Source: Colimorpha_A sp900556615
GTDB lineage: Bacteria; Bacillota; Clostridia; Oscillospirales; CAG-272
Direction: 5' to 3'
Length of the DNA: 64,000 nt
Assembly (NCBI GenBank): GCA_963598415.1
Contig: CAVBUH010000047.1
Coordinates: forward strand, 1-64,000
Numbering within the stretch: the first letter of the stretch is position 1; every line of letters begins with the position of its first letter. A program made the position numbers and the translations under genes. The notes under the pieces were generated by a model. That model ran no database searches. It was not told the DNA's origin and saw only the letters and a program-made list of their open reading frames with translations. Shown here piece after piece: positions 53,368 to 61,517 of this stretch.

Positions 53368-54735
53368 AAAAAACGCCCGAAGAAGCTAATATTCTTCGGG
53401 CGTTTCAATATATCCTATGGACATCTCCGGATTACCGCAGACCTTTTAGACTCATTCGTTTTCCTCATCATCGCGAGAGAGATAATCAGCCTCATCATCA
53501 GACGACTCCTGTTTTTCCATTAGAGCGCGAATTGAAAGGCTTATCTGGTGATTTTCTTCATCGATTCCGATGATTTCTGCTTTTACTGTCTGTCCGACCG
53601 TCAGCACTTCTCCCGGCTGGGCTATCTTGTGGTCGGTAATCTGTGAAATATGAATCAATCCGTCTGTTCCCGGTACTACTTCTGCAAAGGCTCCGAACGG
53701 CATCAAGCTTACGATCTTTACCTCTGCCTCGTCTCCCACTCTGTATTTCGACATGAAGATATTCCACGGATTGCTTTCCTCCGTCTTATATCCCAGCGAT
53801 ATACGCTTCGTTTCGGGATTGTAATCCTTTACGTATACCTTGATGATTTCTCCCACCGACACCACTTCCGCCGGATTCTTGATGTGCGTCCACGACAACT
53901 CCGAGCTGTGCACCATTCCGTCCACTCCTCCGAGATCCACGAACGCTCCGTATGACGTCAGCGATTTTACCTCTCCTTCATACTGCTTCCCTATCTCGAT
54001 GTTCGACCAGAACTCCGCTTCCTTCTGCTTACGCTCTTCTCTCTGCACCTTCCGGATCGACGCTACCGCACGTTTCCTTCCCTCGTTGACTTCGATTATT
54101 TTGGCTCTTACCGTCTTATCCTTAAGCGCAGTGAGATCGCCGTCCTTCGGTATCCCCGTCTGCGACGCCGGTATAAAAACCTTATTCGATTCGTAATCAA
54201 GCAGAACTCCTCCCTTGATTACATCCGTTACTCTTCCTTCGATTACCTTGCCGTCCTTATACGCGTCAAGCACCTTTCTCCATCTCAGCCTGTTGTCGAT
54301 CCGCTTCTTTGAAAGCGTTGCCACACCTTCTCTGTCGCTTACCTTGATCACCACCGCTTCGATTTCCTCTCCCGCTTGATAGCTCTCTGTCAGCTTTACG
54401 CTTGTATCATCCGTCACTTCATCATATGGGATGATCCCCGTTACTTTCGCTCCCAGATCTACATGCAGCTCCCCCGGTGCCACCGTTGTGATGGTTCCTT
54501 TTACTGTTTCTCCTGTATTTAATGTTTTCAATGATTCCTCGAGCATCCCCGCGAAGTCCTCTGTCCCTTCTACATACTCCGCGTCTTTCTTTTCTTGTTC
54601 GCTCATTTCCTTTTTTACCTCCCGTATTATTCTTCCCGGTGTCGATGCACCTGCTGTTACTGTCATTCGCAGCTATGAAAGATACCTATTGTAATATTGT
54701 ATCAAATATTATCGCATTTGTACATACCTTTTTTA
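53368..54735 (-). repeat. Second copy of the ispH/rpsA 3' region, with internal deletion
   Basis: 53368-54659 appears identical base for base to 49359-50650 (1292 bp, constant offset 4009). After a 34-base unrelated filler (54660-54693) the similarity resumes: 54694-54735 equals 50852-50893 (42 bp). So the copied block once reached at least 50893, and 201 bp were later replaced by 34. The left boundary is the T-run of the terminator. IS30-like termini lie 60 bp to the left and 35 bp to the right. Confidence 0.93.
53452..54666 (-). CDS. Duplicated S1-domain protein lacking the IspH reductase part
   Basis: A 404-aa frame identical in protein sequence to residues 270-671 of the fusion at 49443 apart from its first two or three residues. 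It retains AGASTPGRIIREVKKEMSEQ and all four S1 repeats plus the acidic tail. The ATG at 54666 lies in the filler next to the deletion junction, with no clear ribosome site or promoter upstream; an internal ATG in the linker (KKEMSEQ) preceded by GGAGGTAAAAAAGGAA could give a clean stand-alone S1. Whether it is expressed is open, but it is not yet disrupted. An assembly artefact is the alternative explanation. Confidence 0.75.
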   Translation of the reverse strand: MTVTAGASTPGRIIREVKKEMSEQEKKDAEYVEGTEDFAGMLEESLKTLNTGETVKGTITTVAPGELHVDLGAKVTGIIPYDEVTDDTSVKLTESYQAGEEIEAVVIKVSDREGVATLSKKRIDNRLRWRKVLDAYKDGKVIEGRVTDVIKGGVLLDYESNKVFIPASQTGIPKDGDLTALKDKTVRAKIIEVNEGRKRAVASIRKVQREERKQKEAEFWSNIEIGKQYEGEVKSLTSYGAFVDLGGVDGMVHSSELSWTHIKNPAEVVSVGEIIKVYVKDYNPETKRISLGYKTEESNPWNIFMSKYRVGDEAEVKIVSLMPFGAFAEVVPGTDGLIHISQITDHKIAQPGEVLTVGQTVKAEIIGIDEENHQISLSIRALMEKQESSDDEADYLSRDDEENE

Positions 54736-54769
54736 AAATTTTTAACTTTTTTCTTAAAATAAGTTTTCA

Positions 54770-54794
54770 GTAAATTCTCGAAATAAATGCAACA
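54770..54794 (+). repeat. Solo IS30-like terminal repeat
   Basis: GTAAATTCTCGAAATAAATG then CAACAG, matching the left end at 52875. Similarity continues weakly through ACATTTGGTATAAAAAGG. No partner end or transposase follows. Confidence 0.65.
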
Positions 54795-55395
54795 GTAGCA
54801 AAAGATAACATTTGGTATAAAAAGGTGACATTTAATTCATCGTAAGTCCGTTTTTTCATACATGACCGTATATGTTTGAAATTTGAAAATTTCCTTTGTC
54901 TGAATCTAACAGTTCACAGGATATCTGTCGCAATAATCAGGATTAATCGCTACTGAGGTGACCTATAAAGGAAGTTTATTGCGTGATAGATATCTCTCCA
55001 CCGTTCGCCATGATTGTAAACGATTCGCTCTGATTCTATCGGCACATGAAATGAACCCCAAAGTTTAGACAAAAAGTTAAATATTAAAATGTTAAGTATT
55101 CCACCGGGCTCATTCCATTTAGATGAATATCCGCCCAAGGCCATTCACTGCTTCACTAAAAACAGAGCCGACGGATTCAAATGCATCGACTGCTGAAAGG
55201 TGTATAACGATGCGGATGAAGCACAAAAGACCTTTGCAAAAATGAATATATCACCTACGGCAATATGGCTACAGGCTTTGCAAAAAGCATGATATAATAT
55301 CCGTTTCTTCATATGTTGAAGACATATATCATCATACGAAGTGTGATATCATATCGAAGATATATCGTCCGTTCCCTCAGGAACTGATATCATTG
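54795..55395. other. Relic-rich intergenic region
   Basis: Short broken frames only. A plus-strand stretch reads HLDEYPPKAIHCFTKNRADG then FKCIDC and stop, with no start, and a 64-codon minus frame overlaps it; neither is recognised. Between about 55290 and 55370 there is a cluster of nested near-palindromes (GACATATATC, TGATATCATATC, CGAAGATATATCG). Confidence 0.45.
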
Positions 55396-55430
55396 AAAAA
55401 CCCGACTTGTTTTCATAAGTCGGGTTTTTT
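55396..55430. terminator. Terminator downstream of the acetyltransferase
   Basis: AAAAACCCGACTT pairs with AAGTCGGGTTTTTT; T-runs exist on both strands, so it can serve the minus-strand acetyltransferase gene ending at 55511. Confidence 0.85.
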
Positions 55431-55510
55431 GGAAATACGGTGCGTAAGCAGCGATAAAACCGAAGAAAAGGTTCGTAGGATCTCTGCTCGACCTATTGAA
55501 GATTAAGGAT

Positions 55511-56131
55511 TTAACTTCCTGTGATAATGTGCAGTGCTTCCTCGTCAATAGCTTGTTTTTTATAATAGTATTTCTTGTCCTCTTCTGTGATTTTTCTAAT
55601 TACTCTGCAAGGGTTTCCTGCTGCAATTACATTATCTGGAATGTCTTTTGTAACAACACTTCCGGCGCCAATTACCACGTTGTTTCCGATATGCACTCCG
55701 GGACATATTACGGAATTACCACCAATCCAAACATTATCTCCGATAACTACTTCAATTCCATATTCATATCCTGTATTTCGTGTATCAGGATGAACAGGGT
55801 GCCCTGCCGTATAAATGGCAACGTTAGGACCTATCAGACAATTATCGCCTATCTTAACCATGGCAACATCTAAAATAGTGCAATTATAATTGGCAAAGAA
55901 ATTTTTACCAACCTCAATATGTGATCCGTAATCACAATAAAACGGAGGGTTTACAAATGCTCCATTAGATTTACCGAAAAGCTCCTTGACAATCAACGCG
56001 ATAGCGGTCAAGTCCGTCCTGTCGATCGCGTTTAGCTTTTGCGTTAAAACTCTTGCTTTTTTCATTTCCGCTAATACCGTTTCATCTGCCATATAAACAA
56101 GTCCGTTATCTCGTCTTTCACTGTTATTCAT
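55511..56131 (-). CDS. Sugar O-acetyltransferase, maltose/galactoside acetyltransferase type
   Basis: Acetyl-CoA-dependent left-handed beta-helix enzyme, 206 aa. The N-terminal helical cap (ADETVLAEMKKARVLTQKLN) precedes hexapeptide repeats from about residue 60, including NCTILDVAMVKIGDNCLIGP, the catalytic His in YTAGHPVHPDTR near 111 and VWIGGNSVICPGVHIGNNVV. This is the Maa/LacA/NodL layout; the acceptor sugar is unknown. TGAGGTG precedes the ATG. No sugar operon is adjacent. Confidence 0.88.
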   Translation of the reverse strand: MNNSERRDNGLVYMADETVLAEMKKARVLTQKLNAIDRTDLTAIALIVKELFGKSNGAFVNPPFYCDYGSHIEVGKNFFANYNCTILDVAMVKIGDNCLIGPNVAIYTAGHPVHPDTRNTGYEYGIEVVIGDNVWIGGNSVICPGVHIGNNVVIGAGSVVTKDIPDNVIAAGNPCRVIRKITEEDKKYYYKKQAIDEEALHIITGS

Positions 56132-56272
56132 AATGGATAACTACACCTCACAAAATTTATTTAATTCATTATAGCACAAAAGATAAATTTTTCAACCAAA
56201 ACACAAAAAAGACCTTGAAGGTCGGTTTTGCTTCAACTGCCAGGGGAGTTATCTTATTCAGCAAATCAGAAT

Positions 56273-56504
56273 TTATCCGGGATATCTGATGTAGTAGATA
56301 TCATCCTCATCCATGGCATTTACCCTCTCAAAGCCATGCTTTAGATAAAATTTCGCAGCACGAATATTTATCTTGCTGAACACCCAACGCAATGGGGCGA
56401 GTACCATATTCGCAATAGATAATCTTTATCACTTCTTCTAACACAAAAGAACCAATACCATATCCCCGATACCGCTTATCTATAATAAGGTTTATAAAGA
56501 TATG
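56273..56504 (-). pseudogene. GNAT-family acetyltransferase remnant (frameshifted)
   Basis: One frame gives FINLIIDKRYRGYGIGSFVL then EEVIKI, the acetyl-CoA-binding RxxGxG/A core of GNAT enzymes, up to IALGVQQD. A second frame then continues NIRAAKFYLKHGFERVNAMD and ends DIYYIRYPG-stop, the usual GNAT C-terminus. A frameshift near 56375 separates them and the N-terminal part is missing. Confidence 0.7.
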
Positions 56505-56634
56505 AAGCGAAAAAATACTCTATGGAATTATATTGTATCATAGTTAAAAATTAAAATCAAGGAATTTGTGAAAAATGAATAGTTTTTTGAAGGGAGGCAA
56601 ATTCAAAAACATCAAAATTCCTCTTAAAATTCTA

Positions 56635-56663
56635 TTGATTTTTTCTTAGAGTTGTGTTATAAT
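56635..56663 (+). promoter_or_regulatory. Promoter of tRNA-Glu
   Basis: TTGATT (56635-56640), 17 bases, TATAAT (56658-56663), 18 bases before the tRNA. Confidence 0.8.
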
Positions 56664-56681
56664 AAATAGGTCAAATTGCGA

Positions 56682-56756
56682 GGCCTGTTGGTCAAGAGGC
56701 TAAGACGCCGCCCTCTCACGGCGGAAACAGGGGTTCGATTCCCCTACGGGTCACCA
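56682..56756 (+). tRNA. tRNA-Glu (anticodon CTC)
   Basis: A 75-nt cloverleaf with encoded CCA. The anticodon arm is CCGCC-CTCTCAC-GGCGG, giving anticodon CTC. The T-arm is AGGGG-TTCGATT-CCCCT and the acceptor GGCCTGT/ACGGGTC contains G-T pairs, as often in bacterial tRNA-Glu. Confidence 0.93.
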
Positions 56757-56758
56757 AA

Positions 56759-56790
56759 AAGCGCAGGCAAAAGCCTGTGCTTTTATTTTT
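56759..56790 (+). terminator. Terminator after tRNA-Glu
   Basis: GCGCAGGC, AAAA loop, GCCTGTGC, then TTTTATTTTT. It lies only 20 bases ahead of the next gene's ATG, so partial readthrough could feed that gene. Confidence 0.8.
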
Positions 56791-56809
56791 GTGTTTAAGG
56801 AGTTCTGAT

Positions 56810-58051
56810 ATGGCTATTATAAGAGGCAATGCGATTGTCGGTCAATCCGGCGGACCTACCGCTGCAATTAATGCGACGCTTTCCGGGGTAATACGAGGCG
56901 CTCTTGCAAACGAAAATATCGGCACGATCTACGGCGCGTATAACGGCGTGGAGGGAATGCTTGCCGGTACTTATTGTAATCTTTCCGAGATTTTTTCCGA
57001 TACCGAAAAATTGATTACGCTTGAAAAAACACCTGCTGCGGCTCTTGGCTCCTGCCGCAAAAAGCTTCCAAAGCTGGACGGTTCTGATCCTGCTGCCGGG
57101 GAGATTTACGATAAGCTTTTTGATTTCTTCAGATCTCTTGATATAAGATATTTTTTCTATATCGGTGGGAACGATTCTATGGATACGGTTGCCAAGCTCT
57201 CTGCTTATGCGGCAAATCACGATTATGAAATCAGAGTAATGGGAGTTCCAAAGACAATAGACAATGATGTTATGGGTACCGACCATACTCCCGGCTTCGG
57301 CTCTGCGGCAAAGTATATCGCTGCTTCTGTAGAGGAAATTATCCGCGACTGCGCGGTTTACACCGTGAAGGCTGTAACGATCGTTGAGATCATGGGACGT
57401 GACGCCGGATGGCTTGCCGCTTCCGCTGCACTTACAAGAATGACCGGAGCAGAACCGGATCTTGTATATCTTCCGGAAAGAGTATTCGATTACGACAGCT
57501 TTTTTGCCGATGTTTCCGCCGCGCTTGAAAAGCATCCGAACGTTGTGATAGCTGTTTCGGAAGGGATTAAGCTTGCCGACGGCAGCTATGTCGGAGAATC
57601 TGCTCAGAGCGGTGCCGCCGATGCTTTCGGTCACAAATATCTGTCCGGTACGGGAAAGGCGCTTGAAATTGCCGTTAAGGAGAAGCTTGGCTGCAAGGTA
57701 AGATCTGTGGAACTGAATATTCTTCAGAGATGTGCTTCGCATATCGCTTCCGGAACCGATATAGAAGAATCGGTTGCTGTGGGTAAAGCCGCGGTTGAGG
57801 CTGCCGTATCGGGAATATCGGGGAAAATGATGACGATAAACCGAGTATCCTCCGAACCATATGTTTCTGTACCCGGTTACGAGGATATAGACAAAATTGC
57901 CAATAAGGTTAAGGTGGTTCCCGACGAGTTCATTAACAAAAGAGGAAACGGTATTACAGACGAAGGCGTAAAATATCTTCTTCCGCTGATAAACGGCGAG
58001 AGCTATCCGGATTACAAAGACGGTCTTCCGGTACATTTAACTCTGAAATAA
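56810..58051 (+). CDS. pfp: 6-phosphofructokinase, probably pyrophosphate-dependent
   Basis: Phosphorylates fructose 6-phosphate to the 1,6-bisphosphate. The 413-aa length and motifs indicate the PPi-using branch: GQSGGPTAAINATL at residues 11-24, FYIGGNDSMD near 119 (Asn-Asp after GG where ATP enzymes have GGDGS), and PKTIDND with Lys148, where ATP enzymes carry Gly. MGRDAGWLAA near 207 is also conserved. AAGGAG precedes ATG 56810; earlier in-frame starts fall in the tRNA terminator. A PPi role would give reversible glycolytic flux; the phosphoryl donor is inferred from residues only. Confidence 0.88.
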   Translation: MAIIRGNAIVGQSGGPTAAINATLSGVIRGALANENIGTIYGAYNGVEGMLAGTYCNLSEIFSDTEKLITLEKTPAAALGSCRKKLPKLDGSDPAAGEIYDKLFDFFRSLDIRYFFYIGGNDSMDTVAKLSAYAANHDYEIRVMGVPKTIDNDVMGTDHTPGFGSAAKYIAASVEEIIRDCAVYTVKAVTIVEIMGRDAGWLAASAALTRMTGAEPDLVYLPERVFDYDSFFADVSAALEKHPNVVIAVSEGIKLADGSYVGESAQSGAADAFGHKYLSGTGKALEIAVKEKLGCKVRSVELNILQRCASHIASGTDIEESVAVGKAAVEAAVSGISGKMMTINRVSSEPYVSVPGYEDIDKIANKVKVVPDEFINKRGNGITDEGVKYLLPLINGESYPDYKDGLPVHLTLK

Positions 58052-58061
58052 AATCTCTGTG

Positions 58062-58100
58062 ACGGGGCTGCCTCGGTTTAGAAACGCAGCCCCGTTATTT
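58062..58100 (+). terminator. Terminator after phosphofructokinase
   Basis: ACGGGGCTGC (58062-58071) pairs with GCAGCCCCGT (58086-58095), followed by TATTTCC, a short T-tail. Confidence 0.7.
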
Positions 58101-58207
58101 CCTCTTGTCTTATCAGAATATTTTATCATATTATGAACCTTCGCTTAATACAATTGTATAGGTTGCCGAAAAGGACAGACTGAAATTGTATTATCGGAGG
58201 TTTAATT

Positions 58208-59146
58208 ATGTTTTTAGGTGGTTACAGACCGGAGGGCGGTATTATATCGCTTCCTGCAAACAGAGAATATTTATCCTCGGAGCAAGGACTTAGGCGTGCG
58301 GCGGAGGAAGGCGTTATTCTTGAGGCAATGGCGGTGAGATGTGACTCTGATTTCAGGCTTACGGTTGAGCTTGGATGTATGCGGGGCTATATCAGCAAAG
58401 AGGATGCGCAGTATACGCCGGAGGAGCCGGTGCGGGATATTGCGGTAATCACAAGAGTAGGCAAAGCGGTATGCTTTAAGGTTACCGGTTTTTTCACTGA
58501 AAACGGAAAGACGGCGGCACGTCTTTCAAGAAAAGAGGCGCAGAGAGAGTGCTGTGAGACTTATTTATCGAGTCTTATCCCCGGCGATGTGATAGACGCC
58601 AAGGTGACACATCTTGAAAATTTTGGTGCTTTTGTTGATATTGGCTGCGGAATTGTATCGCTACTTTCGATAGACTGTATTTCGGTATCGCGGATATCGC
58701 ATCCTTCAGACCGCTTCAGCGTCGGAGACAGAATAAAGGTAATCATTAAAAGTATTGACAGCGAGAATCGGCGTATTTTTGTTACGCATAAAGAGCTTCT
58801 CGGAACATGGGAACAGAACGCCGCTCTTTTTGAGGCAGGGCAGACGGTTGCCGGAATTGTAAGGAGTATTGAGGATTACGGGATTTTCGTAGAGCTTACG
58901 CCGAATCTTGCAGGTCTTGCCGAGTACCGTGATGATATTACGGTGGGGCAAACCGCGGCGGTTTACATAAAAAATATTATACCGGAGCGTATGAAGATCA
59001 AGCTGGTTCTGATCGATTCCTACCGAGGAGAGGGGGAGCCGGCGCGAAAGGTTTCGGGATATTCAGATTCTGTCTCCCATATAGATATATGGCAGTATTC
59101 TCCTTCGGTTTGCCCGAGAGTGATCGAAACGGTTTTTGAACAGTAG
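58208..59146 (+). CDS. S1 RNA-binding domain protein
   Basis: A 312-aa cytoplasmic protein with two clear S1 repeats: PGDVIDAKVTHLENFGAFVD near residue 125 and GQTVAGIVRSIEDYGIFVEL near 212. The first 110 residues, with MRGYISKEDAQYTPEEPVRD, may contain a more divergent OB-fold. Such proteins can act in translation, RNA turnover or as S1 accessory factors; no catalytic domain is visible. ATCGGAGG lies ahead of the ATG. The previous gene ends in its own terminator, so it probably has its own promoter. It is unrelated in sequence detail to the duplicated S1 gene. Confidence 0.8.
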   Translation: MFLGGYRPEGGIISLPANREYLSSEQGLRRAAEEGVILEAMAVRCDSDFRLTVELGCMRGYISKEDAQYTPEEPVRDIAVITRVGKAVCFKVTGFFTENGKTAARLSRKEAQRECCETYLSSLIPGDVIDAKVTHLENFGAFVDIGCGIVSLLSIDCISVSRISHPSDRFSVGDRIKVIIKSIDSENRRIFVTHKELLGTWEQNAALFEAGQTVAGIVRSIEDYGIFVELTPNLAGLAEYRDDITVGQTAAVYIKNIIPERMKIKLVLIDSYRGEGEPARKVSGYSDSVSHIDIWQYSPSVCPRVIETVFEQ

Positions 59147-59191
59147 AGAATATCGGAAAGATATACCGGTATTGGTTTTTTAATCCCGTCG

Positions 59192-59603
59192 CTATATATA
59201 TAAATTGACCGCTCGTTTCCACTGAAACGGGCGGTCATTCTTATAGGTCCAGTGCTTGAGTGCTTGTTTTATGGAATCGATAGTATCGGGTGTCAGCTTA
59301 TTTTTTTCGGTCGTGTGAATTTTTCGTTCGATGTCATCAATATCGTATAATACTTGAAGCAGAACAGTCGTTTTGGTCAGTAAGAATACATATCCGTTAA
59401 TCCAAATCGTAATTACCGAGGCGGATAAATATTTTTTTAAAATGTATATCTGCCGTTTAGCCTGTTTGATGGGATTTCTGATTATCTTCACAAAGGTCTT
59501 TCCGCCGTCGCTGACATGGTATTTTGTCCATTCCCGTGCATCCTCGCTCCCTTCCAATCTGCCACTGTAATTTTTTACTTCTATGATGAAAAGTCCGTTT
59601 TTA
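59192..59603 (-). pseudogene. NERD-domain protein truncated by a family C element
   Basis: The readable frame begins LNKNGLFIIEVKNYSGRLEG, which carries the E-V-K of the nuclease-related NERD domain, followed by SEDAREWTKY, IRNPIKQAKRQIYILKKYL and a C-terminal stretch to the stop at 59192. The reading frame enters the terminus of the repeat at 59604, so the N-terminal third is lost. The remaining 121-codon frame from a TTG at 59557 would lack the conserved EVK core. Function of NERD proteins is mostly unknown, with links to DNA processing. Confidence 0.7.
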
Positions 59604-59730
59604 TTAAGGGTATCTCTAAAACTTCAATGCTCATAGACGACAAAGAGATTTTTGCATCAGTCTAAACAAAAATTCCGCAGACAGAGAATCCCATCTGTCA
59701 AGGATTTTTATGACAAATGACAGAAAACAG
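59604..59730 (+). mobile_element. Family C element, truncated copy C2
   Basis: Begins TTAAGGGTATCTCTAAAACT and matches C1 (9028) through CATAGACG, CAAAGAGATTTTT, CAGTCTAAACAAAAATTCCG and TGTCAA-GATTTTT-TGACAAATG. The right terminus found in C1 is absent; an IS3 relic takes over. Confidence 0.75.
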
Positions 59731-59775
59731 AGCAAAAATGGCAAATACCACTCATAGAAAGGTGAGGAGGGCAAG

Positions 59776-59981
59776 GTTGCGGATAATCTGCTTCATAGAG
59801 ATTTTCGTGCAGACAAGCCATTTGAAAAGTTAACGACAGATGTTACCGAGTTTAAAGTTAGTAACGAAAAAGTTTATCTATTATCTATCATCTATCTCCT
59901 ATGCTCGATATGTTTAACAATGAAATTGGGCCCTACTCGATTTCATTAAGTCCAAACCTACAGCAAGCGAGAGATATGTGA
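59776..59981 (+). pseudogene. IS3-family transposase (OrfB) remnant
   Basis: The frame VADNLLHRDFRADKPFEKLT then TDVTEFKVSNEKVYLLSI is the start of the rve integrase core of IS3/IS150 transposases with the first catalytic Asp in TDVTEF. After a frameshift near 59900 it resumes as LDMFNNEIGPYSISLSPNLQ and ends at a TGA. The second Asp and Glu of the DDE triad are missing. Confidence 0.75.
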
Positions 59982-60099
59982 AAGGATTTTTTAGACATCT
60001 GTTCAGAAGAAGAGCAACTCGTTCGACGTCCGCCGAATAACCTCGGAAAACGAAGCTAGGAAAGCAAAATATTTTTGCTACGCTATCTCACATAATTGT

Positions 60100-61131
60100 T
60101 CACAGTAAAAGATTTTGATACACCGTATAAAAGGAATCATCATCGGTTACGGCATCCATGTTTTGGAGCGTATTGTGAAAAACATGGACGGTTTTATCCT
60201 GATCCTTGTCTTCCTCATGCCGGCACGAGCGGCTCACACAAACGGCATAAAATGGCATCGTCGGTGTGCCTTCCGCCTCAATCCGACAGAAGGTATTATG
60301 ATAAACGGAAAGACATCTTGTATGATAGACAAAATTGATAAAGCCGGGCCGATTTCGACAGCTGATATTGCTTTCCACAAAATCCGGCGTGCCTTCAAAC
60401 ACATTGTTATAAATGGATATATGCTCTACCCAATTTTGTCTACCACAGTACGGTCCCACATCACTATGACTTCCAATGCCGCGACATTTGTCACAATGAA
60501 AAAAATTATGATAGATTCGAATATAACGATCGGTGGTCATATCGTTTGCGCCGAGGTTCCCCTCGTTTGTCGCAGCGTCCAGTTGAATAAGCTCAGAGCA
60601 ATCACACCCCTCCCCCAAGTGACAACCACAGATTTCAACATTCTTGGAGGAGTTGATCTCAATACAATGCCAGCCACCTACCGCATGGATCACCGTAAGG
60701 TCGCGAAGGACGATATTCTTGGCATGGCTGAAATTGACAGGCGTGCATTTCTCATTGCCGAGGAGAGCACCCCCATCAAAGGTTAATCCCTCAAGACAAA
60801 TGTTCTCTCCGCCGTCATAGCGCGCTGCATGTGCATTATCGACATCGTTCTCTCCGTTGTCATTGATGAGAATATGCGTCACACCGCGATCGGCAATCAA
60901 AACCGTTCCCTTTTCTCCTGACAGCTTCATGTTGGAAAAAACATGGAGTGCTGCCGCCGTTTTGCCACCATCCTGCTTATTACCGTACAAAACGGAAGAC
61001 AAAAGGTACCGTCCTGCGGGAAAATACACATCCTCTCCCTTTAGGCTTGCGGCAAAAATGGCCGCTTGGATCGCCGATGCATCATCGTGGATTCCATTCC
61101 CCTGAGCGCCAAAATCGATAACATTGATCAT
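60100..61131 (-). CDS. Right-handed beta-helix protein, pectate-lyase-superfamily type
   Basis: A 343-aa protein without signal peptide. The start NVIDFGAQGNGIHDDASAIQ is the GDGxxDDTxAIQ-like entry motif of Pectate_lyase_3/GH28-type beta helices, followed by DVYFPAGRYLLSS and many parallel coil repeats such as NIVLRDLTVIHAVGG and NISIYNN-like HISIYNNVFEG. Members are polysaccharide lyases, glycosidases or phage depolymerases; the substrate is not evident. AGAGGA precedes the ATG. It neighbours a broken KDG kinase, which hints at a former pectin/uronate locus. Confidence 0.75.
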   Translation of the reverse strand: MINVIDFGAQGNGIHDDASAIQAAIFAASLKGEDVYFPAGRYLLSSVLYGNKQDGGKTAAALHVFSNMKLSGEKGTVLIADRGVTHILINDNGENDVDNAHAARYDGGENICLEGLTFDGGALLGNEKCTPVNFSHAKNIVLRDLTVIHAVGGWHCIEINSSKNVEICGCHLGEGCDCSELIQLDAATNEGNLGANDMTTDRYIRIYHNFFHCDKCRGIGSHSDVGPYCGRQNWVEHISIYNNVFEGTPDFVESNISCRNRPGFINFVYHTRCLSVYHNTFCRIEAEGTPTMPFYAVCVSRSCRHEEDKDQDKTVHVFHNTLQNMDAVTDDDSFYTVYQNLLL

Positions 61132-61517
61132 TGCGAAAATCCTCTTTCCGATCGTTTATACTGAAGCAGAACAATACTTAGCCGTGCATCCGTCTCTGCA
61201 ACTCCACCCAAAGCACCGTACACCGTTCAGGGGGCACCACAATAACATTTGGAACCCGAATTCAGAAGGGGCTGTTGCACCTTGAGCCAGTACATGAGGC
61301 GAGCACCGCGATACTGCGCCAACCGAATTCTTATGGTCATGCTCGTACAGCACCGACTTGGTGCTGTCCTGTTGCAAAATTTCATAAAAGAATCCATTAT
61401 GACGAGATCTCTACCCTTTGCCTTTTGTAAAATCGTCAGAAGCGTCTCCATGTATGACACGACACCTCATTTCAATCGGCATAAGCCGTGACGGGCCGTC
61501 GTGTCCTGTGTGTTGGA
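61132..61517. other. Spacer between beta-helix gene and KDG-kinase remnant
   Basis: Minus-strand frames of 73 and 77 codons overlap here (for example VSYMETLLTILQKAKGRDL), with no ribosome site or family motif. Possibly the relic of a gene between the two sugar genes, but not recognisable. Confidence 0.4.

Noticed and set aside
56795..58036. 413-codon open frame on the minus strand opposite phosphofructokinase
   Set aside because: It mirrors a confidently identified gene over its whole length, has no ribosome site and a basic, unconserved composition; an antisense shadow of biased codon use.
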